Assembly: GCA_017447185.1 (NCBI GenBank)
Contig: JAFSOC010000013.1
Location: forward strand, 1-64,000
From: Clostridia bacterium
GTDB lineage: Bacteria; Bacillota; Clostridia; Christensenellales; Aristaeellaceae
DNA: 64,000 nt
Reading direction: 5' to 3'
A model generated the notes under the pieces. The model ran no database searches. It saw nothing but the letters and a program-made list of their open reading frames with translations, and was not told the origin of the DNA. Shown one piece after another: positions 50,016-59,031 of the stretch. Each line of letters begins with the position of its first letter. The stretch's first letter is position 1. The position numbers and the translations under genes were made by a program.

Positions 50016-51551
50016 TTATTCCTCGGCGGTCTTTTTGTTCGCCGCGGTCTTCCTTGCGGGTTTCTTTGCTTCGCCTTCAGCGGCTTCCGCCTTCTCTTCC
50101 GCCTTCTTCACGGTCTTCTTGGCGGCGGGCTTCTTCGCGGGCTTCTTTTCCGCTTCGCCTTCAGCAGCTTCCGCGCTCTCTTCCGCCTTCTTGGCAGTCT
50201 TCTTCGCAGCGGGCTTCTTCGCGGCCTTGGCGGGCTTCGCCTCTTCCGCCTTTTCTTCCTTCTTCTCCAGGATCGTCGCGTCCTTCTTCAGCAGATCCAG
50301 CACCAGCTGAATGGCGGCGTTATCCTTCAGGTAATCCTTCTGCTCGTCCGTCAGGTCCTTCTTGAAGGTCTCGACGTCCAGGCCGTTGCGCTCCGCCTGG
50401 TCAGCGATCGCCTTTTCGATATCCGCTTCCGTGGGCTCGATCTTCTCGGCCTTGCGGATGGCGTCAATCACAAGCTCGGTCTTCACGCGCTTTTCGGCTT
50501 CGGGCTTGTACATGGCCTTCATGCCTTCGATGGTCTGGCCGGTGTACTTCATATAGTCTTCGATCTTCAGGCCCTGGTAGCTCATGCGCATGGCCATTTC
50601 GCGCACCATGTATTCCGCCTGGTCGTCAATCATGGCCTGGGGAACGTCCATCTGGGCATTCTCCACAGCCTTGTCCACCAGCGCGTTCTCGGCGGCGATC
50701 TCGTTGCTCTTGTTGACCTTTTCGGTCAGTTCCTTCACGATGGAATCCTTGTATTCCGCGAAGGTGTTGAATTCGCTGATATCAGCGGCGAAATCGTCGT
50801 CCAGCTCGGGCTTCTCAGTGACCTGGATGCCGTTCACCTTCACATGGAACACCGCGTCCTTGCCCTTCAGCTCCTCGGCGTGATATTCGTCGGGGAATTT
50901 CACCTGCAGGTCCTTCTCCTCGCCGATGTTCATACCGATCATCTGCTCTTCGAAGCCTTCGATGAACTGATGGCTGCCGATCTTCAGGGTCTGGTTCGCA
51001 GCGGTACCGCCGGCGAACGCAACGCCGTCCACCGTGCCGGCATAGTCCAGGTTCACGGTGTCGCCTTCCTGCACGGGACGGTCATCCACATCAATGGTGC
51101 GGCTGGCCTTTTCCTGATCCTGGCTGATGCGGGCATCCACCATTTCGTCCGTCAGCTTCTGCTGTTCGGCTTCCACGGTCAGTCCCTTGTACTCACCCAG
51201 GGTGACGTCCGGGCGGACAAACACTTCCAGATGGAACTTCAGGTCCTTGCCGGCGCCGATCTCGTCCAGGTCGATCTGGGGGCGGTCGACGGGGTGCAGG
51301 TCATATTCCTTCACGGCCGCTTCGTACACGTCCGGGAAAAGCAGTTCAAACGCGTCGTCATAGAAAACGCCTTCTCCGTACAGCGTCTCAATCATTCTCC
51401 GGGGGGCCTTGCCCTTGCGGAATCCGGGAACATTAATCCGGCCGCGCAGCTTCAGAAAAGCCTTCTGCATCGCCTCGTCAAACTGCTCGGCGGGGACGGT
51501 GAACGTCAGTTTCGCTTTGTTTCCGGAAACCTTCTCATAGGTATGGCTCAT
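50016..51551 (-). CDS. tig: Trigger factor with extended Lys/Ala-rich tail
   Basis: A 511-residue ribosome-bound chaperone. GFRKGKAPRRM (ribosome binding), FKBP-type PPIase domain (VNLDYAGTVDGVAF and SHQFIEGFEEQMIG) and C-terminal helical arms. The last 80 or so residues are an unusual tail of Lys, Ala, Glu and Pro repeats (AKKPAAKKTAKKAEE), in the style of H1 tails. Typical trigger factors are about 430 residues. The upstream promoter and AGGAGG fit the ATG. Heads the proteostasis operon. Confidence 0.95.
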   Translation of the reverse strand: MSHTYEKVSGNKAKLTFTVPAEQFDEAMQKAFLKLRGRINVPGFRKGKAPRRMIETLYGEGVFYDDAFELLFPDVYEAAVKEYDLHPVDRPQIDLDEIGAGKDLKFHLEVFVRPDVTLGEYKGLTVEAEQQKLTDEMVDARISQDQEKASRTIDVDDRPVQEGDTVNLDYAGTVDGVAFAGGTAANQTLKIGSHQFIEGFEEQMIGMNIGEEKDLQVKFPDEYHAEELKGKDAVFHVKVNGIQVTEKPELDDDFAADISEFNTFAEYKDSIVKELTEKVNKSNEIAAENALVDKAVENAQMDVPQAMIDDQAEYMVREMAMRMSYQGLKIEDYMKYTGQTIEGMKAMYKPEAEKRVKTELVIDAIRKAEKIEPTEADIEKAIADQAERNGLDVETFKKDLTDEQKDYLKDNAAIQLVLDLLKKDATILEKKEEKAEEAKPAKAAKKPAAKKTAKKAEESAEAAEGEAEKKPAKKPAAKKTVKKAEEKAEAAEGEAKKPARKTAANKKTAEE

Positions 51552-51611
51552 GAATATCTTTCCTCCTGAATCTGTCAGATAAAACCTTCAGCGCATAACA
51601 CGCCGGATGGC

Positions 51612-51640
51612 ATTGTAACACAAGTGCGGCGCCTTTGCAA
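51612..51640 (-). promoter_or_regulatory. Promoter of the tig operon
   Basis: TTGCAA, a 17-bp spacer, TACAAT on the minus strand (plus 51635-51640 and 51612-51617). Confidence 0.7.
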
Positions 51641-51656
51641 CTCTTTCCCTTCCGAT

Positions 51657-51693
51657 AAAAAACAGCACGGAACCCTTCCGGATTCCGCGCTGT
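51657..51693 (-). terminator. Terminator of purC
   Basis: ACAGC-A-CGGAA pairs with TTCCG-C-GCTGT. On the minus strand it is followed by TTTTTTATC. The tig promoter lies 17 nt further on. Confidence 0.85.
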
Positions 51694-51709
51694 AAAACAT
51701 CCTGTCCTG

Positions 51710-52426
51710 TCAGCTGACGCCCATCATGCGGTGCAGCACTTCCTGGTACGCCTCGGCCACGTTGTCCATGTCCCGGCGGAACCGGTCCTTGTCCAGGGGT
51801 TCGTGGGTGCTGCTGTCCCAGAAGCGGGCCGTATCGGGCGTGATTTCGTCCGCCACGATGATCCGGCCGTGATACCGGCCGAACTCCAGCTTGAAATCGA
51901 TCAGTTCGATGTTGATTTCCTTCAGGTAGGCCATCAGCAGTTCGTTCACCTTCAGGCAGGTGCTGTCGATCTTGGCCATTTCCTCCGGCGTGGCGGCCTT
52001 CATAGCATAGATATGGGTATGGTTGATGATGGGATCCACATCCATGTCCGTATCCCGCAGCACGTATTCCACCACCGGCGGTTCCAGCTTCTGCCCCACG
52101 GGAAGCCCCGTGCGGGTTGCCAGCTGGCCGGCCACCCGGTTCCGGATCTTGACAGCGAAGGGCAGCATTTCGCACCGCTTCACCAGGCTGTGCCGCGCGT
52201 CAATCTTCTCGATGAAATGGCTTTCGATCCCGTTGTCTTCCAGCAGCGAAAAAAGATGCTCGCACACAGCATTGTTCACTTCGCCCTTGCCGAGGATCCT
52301 TCCCCGCTTCAGGCCGTGAAAAGCCATGGCTTCATCCTTGAAATAAACGATCGCCTTGTCCGGATCATCCGTCGCGTATACCTTTTTCCCTTTTCCTTCG
52401 CGCAAAATCATCCCGATTTCAGGCAT
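51710..52426 (-). CDS. purC: SAICAR synthetase
   Basis: A 238-residue enzyme that joins CAIR and aspartate in purine synthesis. REGKGKKVYATDDPDKAIVY, KDEAMAFHGLKRGRI, EVNNAVCEHLF, RHSLVKRCEMLPFAVKIRNR, LIDFKLEFGRYHG and ADEITPDTARFWD are the family motifs. GGAGGAAATGCC precedes the ATG. No other pur gene is adjacent. Confidence 0.97.
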   Translation of the reverse strand: MPEIGMILREGKGKKVYATDDPDKAIVYFKDEAMAFHGLKRGRILGKGEVNNAVCEHLFSLLEDNGIESHFIEKIDARHSLVKRCEMLPFAVKIRNRVAGQLATRTGLPVGQKLEPPVVEYVLRDTDMDVDPIINHTHIYAMKAATPEEMAKIDSTCLKVNELLMAYLKEINIELIDFKLEFGRYHGRIIVADEITPDTARFWDSSTHEPLDKDRFRRDMDNVAEAYQEVLHRMMGVS

Positions 52427-52463
52427 CCGGCATTTCCTCCGTTTGAAAGCTTTGAACGCCTGT

Positions 52464-52492
52464 ATTTTATCATTCTGTGTCATTTTTCTCAA
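52464..52492 (-). promoter_or_regulatory. Promoter of purC
   Basis: TTGAGA, 17 bp, TAAAAT on the minus strand (plus 52487-52492 and 52464-52469). A 24-nt palindrome overlaps its -35. Confidence 0.7.
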
Positions 52493-52514
52493 GACGTGCG
52501 AAATGTCACGTCTT
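52491..52514. promoter_or_regulatory. Operator-like palindrome by purC
   Basis: AAGACGTG, 8 nt, CACGTCTT, perfect arms of 8 bases, starting at the purC -35. A further CCGAAC core (minus strand, plus 52565-52570) lies about 50 nt away. A repressor could act here, the partner is not known. Confidence 0.5.
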
Positions 52515-52580
52515 CCACCCAAAAAAGACAAATGACGGACGTTCTTCCTCTTTTTCGGAAAAACGTTCGGATTCGCGGCC

Positions 52581-52609
52581 TTGCGCCGTTTTCGGGAAAC
52601 AGGTAAAAT
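52581..52609 (+). promoter_or_regulatory. Promoter of the ParB/BMP gene
   Basis: TTGCGC, 17 bp, TAAAAT (52581-52586 and 52604-52609). Confidence 0.55.
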
Positions 52610-52670
52610 AACAGGTGCCCCGCCTGCCGGCGGGCATTGAAATCACTCGCATGAACCATGGAGGAATGAA

Positions 52671-54596
52671 ATGGACCATTACGGAAAAGCCCGCCGCGAC
52701 GGGCTTCGCATCTATACAGCCGCGCTGCAGGCGCATGAGGACCCCTATCTCCCCGTACTGGAGAAGAAGGTGCCCGACCTGGCTTCCCTTTCCCGCCTTT
52801 CCCTGGGCGTGATCTCCATTCCCCTTTCCCGGGTGATGGGTTCCGTTTCGGAAGGGCGCTCCAAGGCATTCACGAAAAACTTTCTGCCGATTCTCGAGGG
52901 CGGAAGCGAATTCGCCGCCAAATGGGACCGCCTGTATGAAAGCGTTGAGTCCGAGGGTGTAAGGCAGCCGGTTACCGCCCTGGAGTATCTCGGATACTAC
53001 TACATTATTGAAGGAAACAAGCGTGTCTCCGTCATGAAAGCCAACGGTGCGAAGGAGATCGAAGCGGATGTGTCCCGCGTCATCCCGCCCCGGACAGAGG
53101 ATCCGGAGATCGTTTCCTATTATGAATACTGTGACTTCACGAAGGAAACCGGCCTCTACGCCATCCTGTTCACCCGTCCCGGCTCCTATCAGAAACTGGT
53201 CTCCCTGCCGGGGATGAAAGCCGGCGAAAAGTGGACGGAGGACGAGATCCTTTCCCTCCGTAAAATTTACGCTTATTTCTCCGAAGCTTATGAAACGCTG
53301 CTGAAGGATCATCCGTCCCTTCCGACGGGAGACGCGTTCCTCACCTACCTGACCGCCTTCGGATACAGGGAAGTCCGGGATGACGACCTGGACAAAACCA
53401 GGGATCGCATCCGCCTGATGGCCCGCGAGTTCGAAACCCATGACGGGCGTGTGAACCTGGTGATGGACCGGGCCGATCCGACAGCGGCCATGCCGATCAT
53501 CGCTTCCCTTTTCTCTCCTTCCAAAGTAAAGGCCGCCTTCCTGTTCAACCGGCCCGTCGAGGATTCCGCCTGGAATTACTGGCACAACCTGGGACGGCTG
53601 GAAGCCGAGGAGAAGCTGGGCGGAAAGCTGGAGACGACTGCCTGCATCGTTCCTTCCCGCGCGGACTTTGAGGAAACCGTGGAACGGCTGATCAAAGACG
53701 GGTATACCGCTTTCTTCGCCACCTCGCCCGTCATGCTCAACAGCACCATCCAGCCGGCGCTGACGCATCCGGAAGTCCGTTTCCTCTGCTGCTCGCTCCT
53801 TTCCAGCTATACCAATATCCGGACCTACTATATGCGGTTCTACGAGGCCAAGTTCCTGCTGGGGCTGGCTGCCGGCATCCTCTCCGAAAACGGAAAAATC
53901 GGCTACATTGCCGACTTCCCGATTTACGGATCTCCCTCCGCGGTGAATGCTTTCGCGCTCGGCGCCCGGATGGTCAATCCGAAGGCAAAGATCTATATGA
54001 ACTGGTTCTCCGCCTCCTGGTATGACGACAAGCAGCCTTTCCTGGATTCTGAAATCCGCGTCATCTGCAACCGGGACATCACCGCCCCGAAATATGACGC
54101 CCGGGATTACGGTCTCTATGTCCGCAAGGGCCGGAGCATCGTCAATATGGCAACGCTGGTTCCGCGCTGGGGCCTGTTCTACCGCCTGATCTGCGAGATG
54201 ATCCTGAACGGAACGTTCAACCCGGCGGAAAACAGGCAGAACGCCACCAACTACTGGTGGGGCATCGGCTCCCATATCCTGGACGTGGCTTTCTCCGCCC
54301 GTTTTGATCCCTACGCAGCGCGGATCATCCATCACTTCCGCCAGGAACTGAAAGAAGGCTCCTTCACCCCCTTTGAAGGGGAAATCCGGGATCAGGCCGG
54401 GAATCTCCGCTGCGAAGCGGACCGCCGCCTGACGCCGGCTGAAATCCTCTGCATGGATTATCTTGTGGACAATGTTATCGGCTCCTTCCCGAAGGAGAAC
54501 GAGCTCATCGAGTCCGCCCGTCCGCTGGTTCGGCTTCAGGGAATCCACGGGGAACTGATGCCCGAACTTTCCTCCTTCAGCTGGAACAGAAAGTGA
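52671..54596 (+). CDS. Cytosolic fusion of a ParB-like domain and a BMP/PnrA-like domain
   Basis: A 641-residue protein. Residues 60-125 carry GYYYIIEGNKRVSVMKANGA, the E-GN-R pattern of ParB/sulfiredoxin-like folds. Residues 270-560 resemble basic membrane protein/PnrA nucleoside-binding proteins: AAFLFNRPVEDSAWNYWHNL, CIVPSRADFEETVERLIKDG, GIGSHILDV. There is no signal peptide or lipobox, unlike transport-associated BMPs, so it is probably cytosolic. It may sense a nucleoside. GGAGG precedes the ATG. Confidence 0.65.
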   Translation: MDHYGKARRDGLRIYTAALQAHEDPYLPVLEKKVPDLASLSRLSLGVISIPLSRVMGSVSEGRSKAFTKNFLPILEGGSEFAAKWDRLYESVESEGVRQPVTALEYLGYYYIIEGNKRVSVMKANGAKEIEADVSRVIPPRTEDPEIVSYYEYCDFTKETGLYAILFTRPGSYQKLVSLPGMKAGEKWTEDEILSLRKIYAYFSEAYETLLKDHPSLPTGDAFLTYLTAFGYREVRDDDLDKTRDRIRLMAREFETHDGRVNLVMDRADPTAAMPIIASLFSPSKVKAAFLFNRPVEDSAWNYWHNLGRLEAEEKLGGKLETTACIVPSRADFEETVERLIKDGYTAFFATSPVMLNSTIQPALTHPEVRFLCCSLLSSYTNIRTYYMRFYEAKFLLGLAAGILSENGKIGYIADFPIYGSPSAVNAFALGARMVNPKAKIYMNWFSASWYDDKQPFLDSEIRVICNRDITAPKYDARDYGLYVRKGRSIVNMATLVPRWGLFYRLICEMILNGTFNPAENRQNATNYWWGIGSHILDVAFSARFDPYAARIIHHFRQELKEGSFTPFEGEIRDQAGNLRCEADRRLTPAEILCMDYLVDNVIGSFPKENELIESARPLVRLQGIHGELMPELSSFSWNRK

Positions 54597-54609
54597 GGGT
54601 ATAGACAGC

Positions 54610-55275
54610 ATGCGGATTCTGGCCATTTCGGACGAGCCCTCCCAGAAGCTCTGGGGGGAACGCTGCAGGGATGCGCTTGCAGGCGTGGATCTGATCCTCT
54701 CCGCGGGGGATCTGCCTTCTTCCTACCTGTCTTTCCTGACCTGTTTTACGAATGCGCCGGTAATCTACGTGCACGGCAATCATGACGATCATTATGCCCA
54801 GAAACCGCCGGAAGGCTGCCTGAGCGCGGACGGAAAAATCCTCCTGGTCAAAGGCGTCCGGATTCTGGGTCTGGGGGGCAGCTACCGCTACCGTCCCGAC
54901 TGCACCCATATGTATACCGAAAAGGAAATGGCCGGGCGCATCGCTGCCATGCGCGGGAAGATCCGCGCTGCCGGCGGCTTTGATATCCTGCTGACCCACT
55001 GCCCGATCCGCGGCCTCGGCGACGAGGACACCCTTTCCCATCGGGGCTTTGAATGCTTCGGTCCCCTGCTGGAAAAATGGCATCCCGCCGTGATGGTCCA
55101 TGGGCATATGCACCAGGCCTACACAGCCTTCTTCAAACGGCAGCAGGAATACAGCGGCGTCCCCGTCATCAACGCCTCCACTTCCTTCGAGTTTGACCTT
55201 CCGGAAACCCCGGACAAAAAAGAGCCCTCCCGAAGAGGCCTCCGCATGATGGAAAAAATGAGCCGGTTCGAATGA
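54610..55275 (+). CDS. Metallophosphoesterase, 221 aa
   Basis: Calcineurin-like fold: LAISDEPS (site 1 is degenerate, with Glu-Pro after the Asp), LSAGDLPSSY (site 2), VHGNHDDH, LTHCPIRGL, VHGHMHQAY. The residue after the first Asp differs from DxH, so the first metal site may be altered. It follows the BMP fusion by 13 nt and is likely co-transcribed. Substrate unknown. Confidence 0.8.
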   Translation: MRILAISDEPSQKLWGERCRDALAGVDLILSAGDLPSSYLSFLTCFTNAPVIYVHGNHDDHYAQKPPEGCLSADGKILLVKGVRILGLGGSYRYRPDCTHMYTEKEMAGRIAAMRGKIRAAGGFDILLTHCPIRGLGDEDTLSHRGFECFGPLLEKWHPAVMVHGHMHQAYTAFFKRQQEYSGVPVINASTSFEFDLPETPDKKEPSRRGLRMMEKMSRFE

Positions 55276-55289
55276 ACCGGCTCATTTTC
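55258..55289 (+). terminator. Terminator of the BMP/phosphoesterase operon
   Basis: ATGAGCCGGTTC and GAACCGGCTCAT, loop GAAT, followed by TTTTCC. Confidence 0.85.
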
Positions 55290-55299
55290 CAGTCATGAA

Positions 55300-58110
55300 T
55301 CAGCAATATTTTGCTTCAAACTCTTCCGCCCTCAGCGGCTTGTCGAAATAGTATCCCTGCAGCAGTACCTTGCCGAAGCCCTTCAGGTAATCCCGCATTT
55401 CCGCGGTCTCCACGCCCTCAAAGCACAGCAGCATATCATTCTTCTCCGACAGCCGGGCCAGCATCTCCGCGAACTTCGGATCGTTCTCATTCTCCCGCAT
55501 ATGGGTGGTGAATTCCATATCCAGCTTGATCTCGTTCACGTTCAGGTGCAGGAGCAGGTCAATCGTGGAGAATCCGGTACCCATGTCGTCCAGCGCCACG
55601 CGCAGGCCGGCTTTTCGCAGTTCCTCCACCCGCTGTTTCAGCACGGCGAATTCCATTTCCTTGCAGCGCTCTGTCAGCTCCAGGATCAGGTGCTTCGGCG
55701 GGAAATTCTCTTCCTTCAGGATTTTCTGTACCCGCGGAACGAAGTCCTCTGCGTACAGCTGCAGCGCGGTGATGTTGACATTGATATTGAATTCAGGCAG
55801 CTTCTGCCGGATCTTCGACGCATGCTGCAGCGACATCCGGAGAATGTCGAACCCGAGCTCCGTATAGGCCGGATCGCTCTCCAGGAAGGAGATGAACCGC
55901 CCCGGCGGCACTTCCCCGTATTCCGGCGATTCGTAGCGCAGCAGCGCCTCCGCACCGGTAACCTGTTCGGTCTGGGCATCCACGATGGGCTGGAGCCGCA
56001 CAAAGAAATGGCTCCGGTTGGTCAGGCAGTCGCTGTGCACCGCACGCAGCAGCGTGGCGTCTTCCTCCCGGAAGCTCCCCGTCTGCTTGCGGAAGAAGAC
56101 TCCCGGGCAGCCCTGCTCGTAAGCCGCTTCCTCCGTGATGTACAGCAGCGCGCTCCGGGCCGCCTCCACATCCTTCAGGTAATCATCCGGCAGTTCGATG
56201 GCGCCGGCATAAATGCTCAGCGGAATGATCCGGTCTCCGGCCATCACACCGCCCGTGCAGCCTTCCCGCACCTTTCCGAACACTTCGTCGGCAACACTCC
56301 GGTCATTGCCTTCCAGGACAAAGATGAAACCCCTGCCCTCAGAATAGACTTCACCGTGTTCCTTCACCGCGTTCTGGCAGATCAGGGCCGTGGATCGCAC
56401 GGCGGCAGCCGCTTCATCCAGCCCGAACAGCATCTTGATCCGGTTCAGGTTGCGGATTTCCATCCGCATGATGATCAGCTGTTCTTTCTCCGGAATCGCC
56501 GCTTCAATCTTATCCCGCAGGGAACGCTCATTTTTCAGTCCGGTAATGTTATCCCGGGTGGGCGGTGCGCCGTGGTTCACCACATAGCCGGAGAAGATGT
56601 CCGGCTCCCCGTCCCGGCCGTGGTACATTCCGCCGCGGCAGGTCACGTCCACATAGACGCCGTCTTTCCCTTTCGCCCGGTATTTGTAGAAGTGGTAGTC
56701 CTTTACACCCTTCAGCGTCAGCCGGACATCCTGTTCATATCCATCCCGGTCCGCCGGATGCACATGCTCCAGCCACTTGTCGGAGAAATCCTGGATAAAC
56801 TCGCCTTCCAGCCCGAAGAATTCCGCCATGGCCGGTGCCACACGGGTCACGTTCGTCTCCAGGTTGGTCATGTAGGGGTAATATTCCTCACTGGTCAGGC
56901 ACATGGCGTCAAACACGCGGTCTGTCAGGCCGTAGAGGTTCAGGCGTGTGCCGTTTTCGTGCACGGTGCCGACGGCGACTTCACGCTTCAGTTCCGTCTT
57001 GTTGCGGTACATCATGTAGTCCGCAACCCGCAGCACATCCCGCAGGTTGTTATACTTCGTATCGGACACCGCGTAACCGATGGCCAGCTCCGGCTGGTAG
57101 GCGCCGCGCTCCCCTTCCCGCATGCAGGCGTCGTGGACGCGCTGGATGTCCCGGACCACGGCCTTTTCATCCGTCCTGCGGTAGATCGCCAGGAATTCGT
57201 CGCCGCCCATCCGGTAGATATGTGCCGCCTGTTTCATGTTCATCACCAGCAGGGCGGCCACCTTCCCGATGTAGGCGTCGCCTTCCTGGTGGCCGAACAG
57301 TCCGTTGATGGAACGAAGATTGTTGATATCAATAAAAACAAACGTGAAGGGAATGGTCCGGTCCTTCAGGAATTCCGCGTCGTATTCCTGCATGTCGTGC
57401 TCGTAGCTGGAACGGGAGCCGAGGCCGCTGAGGGCGTCCATCATGATCTTCTTTTCCAGCACGGCCGCCGGGTTCTCCAGCGAGAAGAAGAAGCCCACCG
57501 TGATGACAGTGATCGCCGCGCCGGTGAACAGGAACTCCTTCACGAACACCTGCACCAGTTCCACCGCAATCAGCAGGAAAAGCATCGGCACCAGCAGCAT
57601 CTGCAGGTGTTTTCCGACGCTTTTCCGGTTGGCCAGGATCATCCCGGCGGCGGCCACAAAATACAGGAAGCACAGTGCGAAACCGACCGTCGCCGCGGTG
57701 CCGACGCTGGCGTTGGTTCCGTCGAACGCAGCATATTCGATTTTCAGCGCACCGGTCAGCAGCAGGACCAGGTAAACAACCACCAGCGTATCCGCAACGA
57801 TCCGCACGTTCCGGATCTTTCCCGGATAGCAGAGATTGGCCACATACAGCAGGATCTCCGCGGAGAACAGCATCGCGGAAATATAGAAAATGATATGGGC
57901 TGTGTCATTCACCCAGGGCGGTATCGTATCCGGGTGATTCACAGTCCACACAGTAACTCCGTCCATGATGACATGCACCATGGCGAAAGTCATGATTAAA
58001 TTGAAGAGGCGCCCGTCTTTCCCCATGCGGAATGATTTGGAAACAAACAGCAAATAAATCAGCAGGATCAGGCAGACGATCTCAGTCCTCAGAATCAGGA
58101 TGGGGTTCAT
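55300..58110 (-). CDS. Membrane GGDEF-PAS-GGDEF-EAL cyclic-di-GMP protein
   Basis: A 936-residue protein. Residues 1-215 have about seven membrane helices. The first GGDEF (about 225-385) has an intact RMGGDEFL. A PAS-like domain follows (about 400-530). A second GGDEF (about 540-680) is degenerate, with GRGFIFVLEG in place of the motif. The EAL domain (about 690-930) retains GAEALLRY, NVNITALQ, LELTERCKEME, LDDMGTGFST, IKLDMEF, FEGVETAE and QGYYFDKP. It probably both makes and breaks c-di-GMP, with the second GGDEF in a sensory role. Confidence 0.85.
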   Translation of the reverse strand: MNPILILRTEIVCLILLIYLLFVSKSFRMGKDGRLFNLIMTFAMVHVIMDGVTVWTVNHPDTIPPWVNDTAHIIFYISAMLFSAEILLYVANLCYPGKIRNVRIVADTLVVVYLVLLLTGALKIEYAAFDGTNASVGTAATVGFALCFLYFVAAAGMILANRKSVGKHLQMLLVPMLFLLIAVELVQVFVKEFLFTGAAITVITVGFFFSLENPAAVLEKKIMMDALSGLGSRSSYEHDMQEYDAEFLKDRTIPFTFVFIDINNLRSINGLFGHQEGDAYIGKVAALLVMNMKQAAHIYRMGGDEFLAIYRRTDEKAVVRDIQRVHDACMREGERGAYQPELAIGYAVSDTKYNNLRDVLRVADYMMYRNKTELKREVAVGTVHENGTRLNLYGLTDRVFDAMCLTSEEYYPYMTNLETNVTRVAPAMAEFFGLEGEFIQDFSDKWLEHVHPADRDGYEQDVRLTLKGVKDYHFYKYRAKGKDGVYVDVTCRGGMYHGRDGEPDIFSGYVVNHGAPPTRDNITGLKNERSLRDKIEAAIPEKEQLIIMRMEIRNLNRIKMLFGLDEAAAAVRSTALICQNAVKEHGEVYSEGRGFIFVLEGNDRSVADEVFGKVREGCTGGVMAGDRIIPLSIYAGAIELPDDYLKDVEAARSALLYITEEAAYEQGCPGVFFRKQTGSFREEDATLLRAVHSDCLTNRSHFFVRLQPIVDAQTEQVTGAEALLRYESPEYGEVPPGRFISFLESDPAYTELGFDILRMSLQHASKIRQKLPEFNINVNITALQLYAEDFVPRVQKILKEENFPPKHLILELTERCKEMEFAVLKQRVEELRKAGLRVALDDMGTGFSTIDLLLHLNVNEIKLDMEFTTHMRENENDPKFAEMLARLSEKNDMLLCFEGVETAEMRDYLKGFGKVLLQGYYFDKPLRAEEFEAKYC

Positions 58111-58136
58111 CTGTGGAACTACCCCTTTCTGTCGGA

Positions 58137-58925
58137 TCAGTCGTCACGCATCCATTGATTCTCCGACAGTATATCCCTCTCCCCCGAATCCAGGATATAT
58201 GCAACATGCCGTTCATCCGGCACGGTTCTTTCGGATAAACCAAAGCGCTCTGGCGGCACATGAAGGCCGATATATTGTTTATTCCTGACAATTTTGACAT
58301 AATCTGCAATGCTTGTCAATCTTTTTTCGAGTTCCACACCATATGGCACCGGTATCGGGGACAGGTGATTGTCCGATCCGGCGGTCATCACCAGGCCCAT
58401 TCCCCGGCCCATCCGGTACGCCCGGGCATCATCCAGGGCATCATTGCCGCAGTTGGCTGCCTCTATGCCGTCGCAGAACGCCGTCCCCAGGCGGATGCGC
58501 TCCATGTATCCGCGGATCCGGAAGGGATGCGCCTGGATCACGCAGCCGCCGGCTTTATGCACCTCTTCCAGCTGCTGCCGGCGGGTCCAGTGCTCCATTT
58601 CCGGATGGGCGAGCATATATTCCTTTGTCAGTCCGTAAACAAGATATTCATCCCCGGCGAAGTTCTGCTCCAGGCCGAAGAAGACGTCGAGGCCCACCCG
58701 GTCCCCTTCCTCCTTCGCGTCCTCAAATCCGCTCCAGAACCAGTTGATCCGGTCTTTCCAGGGGAGGTTCCGGTCCACGGCGGTATTGCCGCGAAAAAAA
58801 TGATCCGTCATGATGATCCCGGTATATCCGATATCCCGGTAAAAATGAACATGCTCCTTCCCGGTGCTCTTGCCGCATCCGCTGGCCTGGCAGGTATGCA
58901 TGTGGGTTTCATACAAAAATGGCAT
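58137..58925 (-). CDS. PHP-domain phosphoesterase
   Basis: A 262-residue protein: YETHMHTCQASGCG (motif 1), MTDHFFRG (motif 2), QAHPFR (motif 3) and TAGSDNHLS (motif 4) in the PHP order, binding metals. The family includes phosphatases on nucleotides, histidinol phosphate and sugar phosphates. AAGGAGGA precedes the ATG at 58925. Confidence 0.85.
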   Translation of the reverse strand: MPFLYETHMHTCQASGCGKSTGKEHVHFYRDIGYTGIIMTDHFFRGNTAVDRNLPWKDRINWFWSGFEDAKEEGDRVGLDVFFGLEQNFAGDEYLVYGLTKEYMLAHPEMEHWTRRQQLEEVHKAGGCVIQAHPFRIRGYMERIRLGTAFCDGIEAANCGNDALDDARAYRMGRGMGLVMTAGSDNHLSPIPVPYGVELEKRLTSIADYVKIVRNKQYIGLHVPPERFGLSERTVPDERHVAYILDSGERDILSENQWMRDD

Positions 58926-58953
58926 GGCGTCCTCCTTCGGGTTCATCCATGCC

Positions 58954-58982
58954 ATTATAGTCATTTACGGGGCTTTTGTCAC
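58954..58982 (-). promoter_or_regulatory. Promoter of the PHP gene
   Basis: GTGACA, 17 bp, TATAAT on the minus strand (plus 58977-58982 and 58954-58959). Confidence 0.7.
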
Positions 58983-59031
58983 CGGTTTTCCGTCCCCGGA
59001 GTGACCTGTTTTTCATTTTTCCTGTCGTTTT

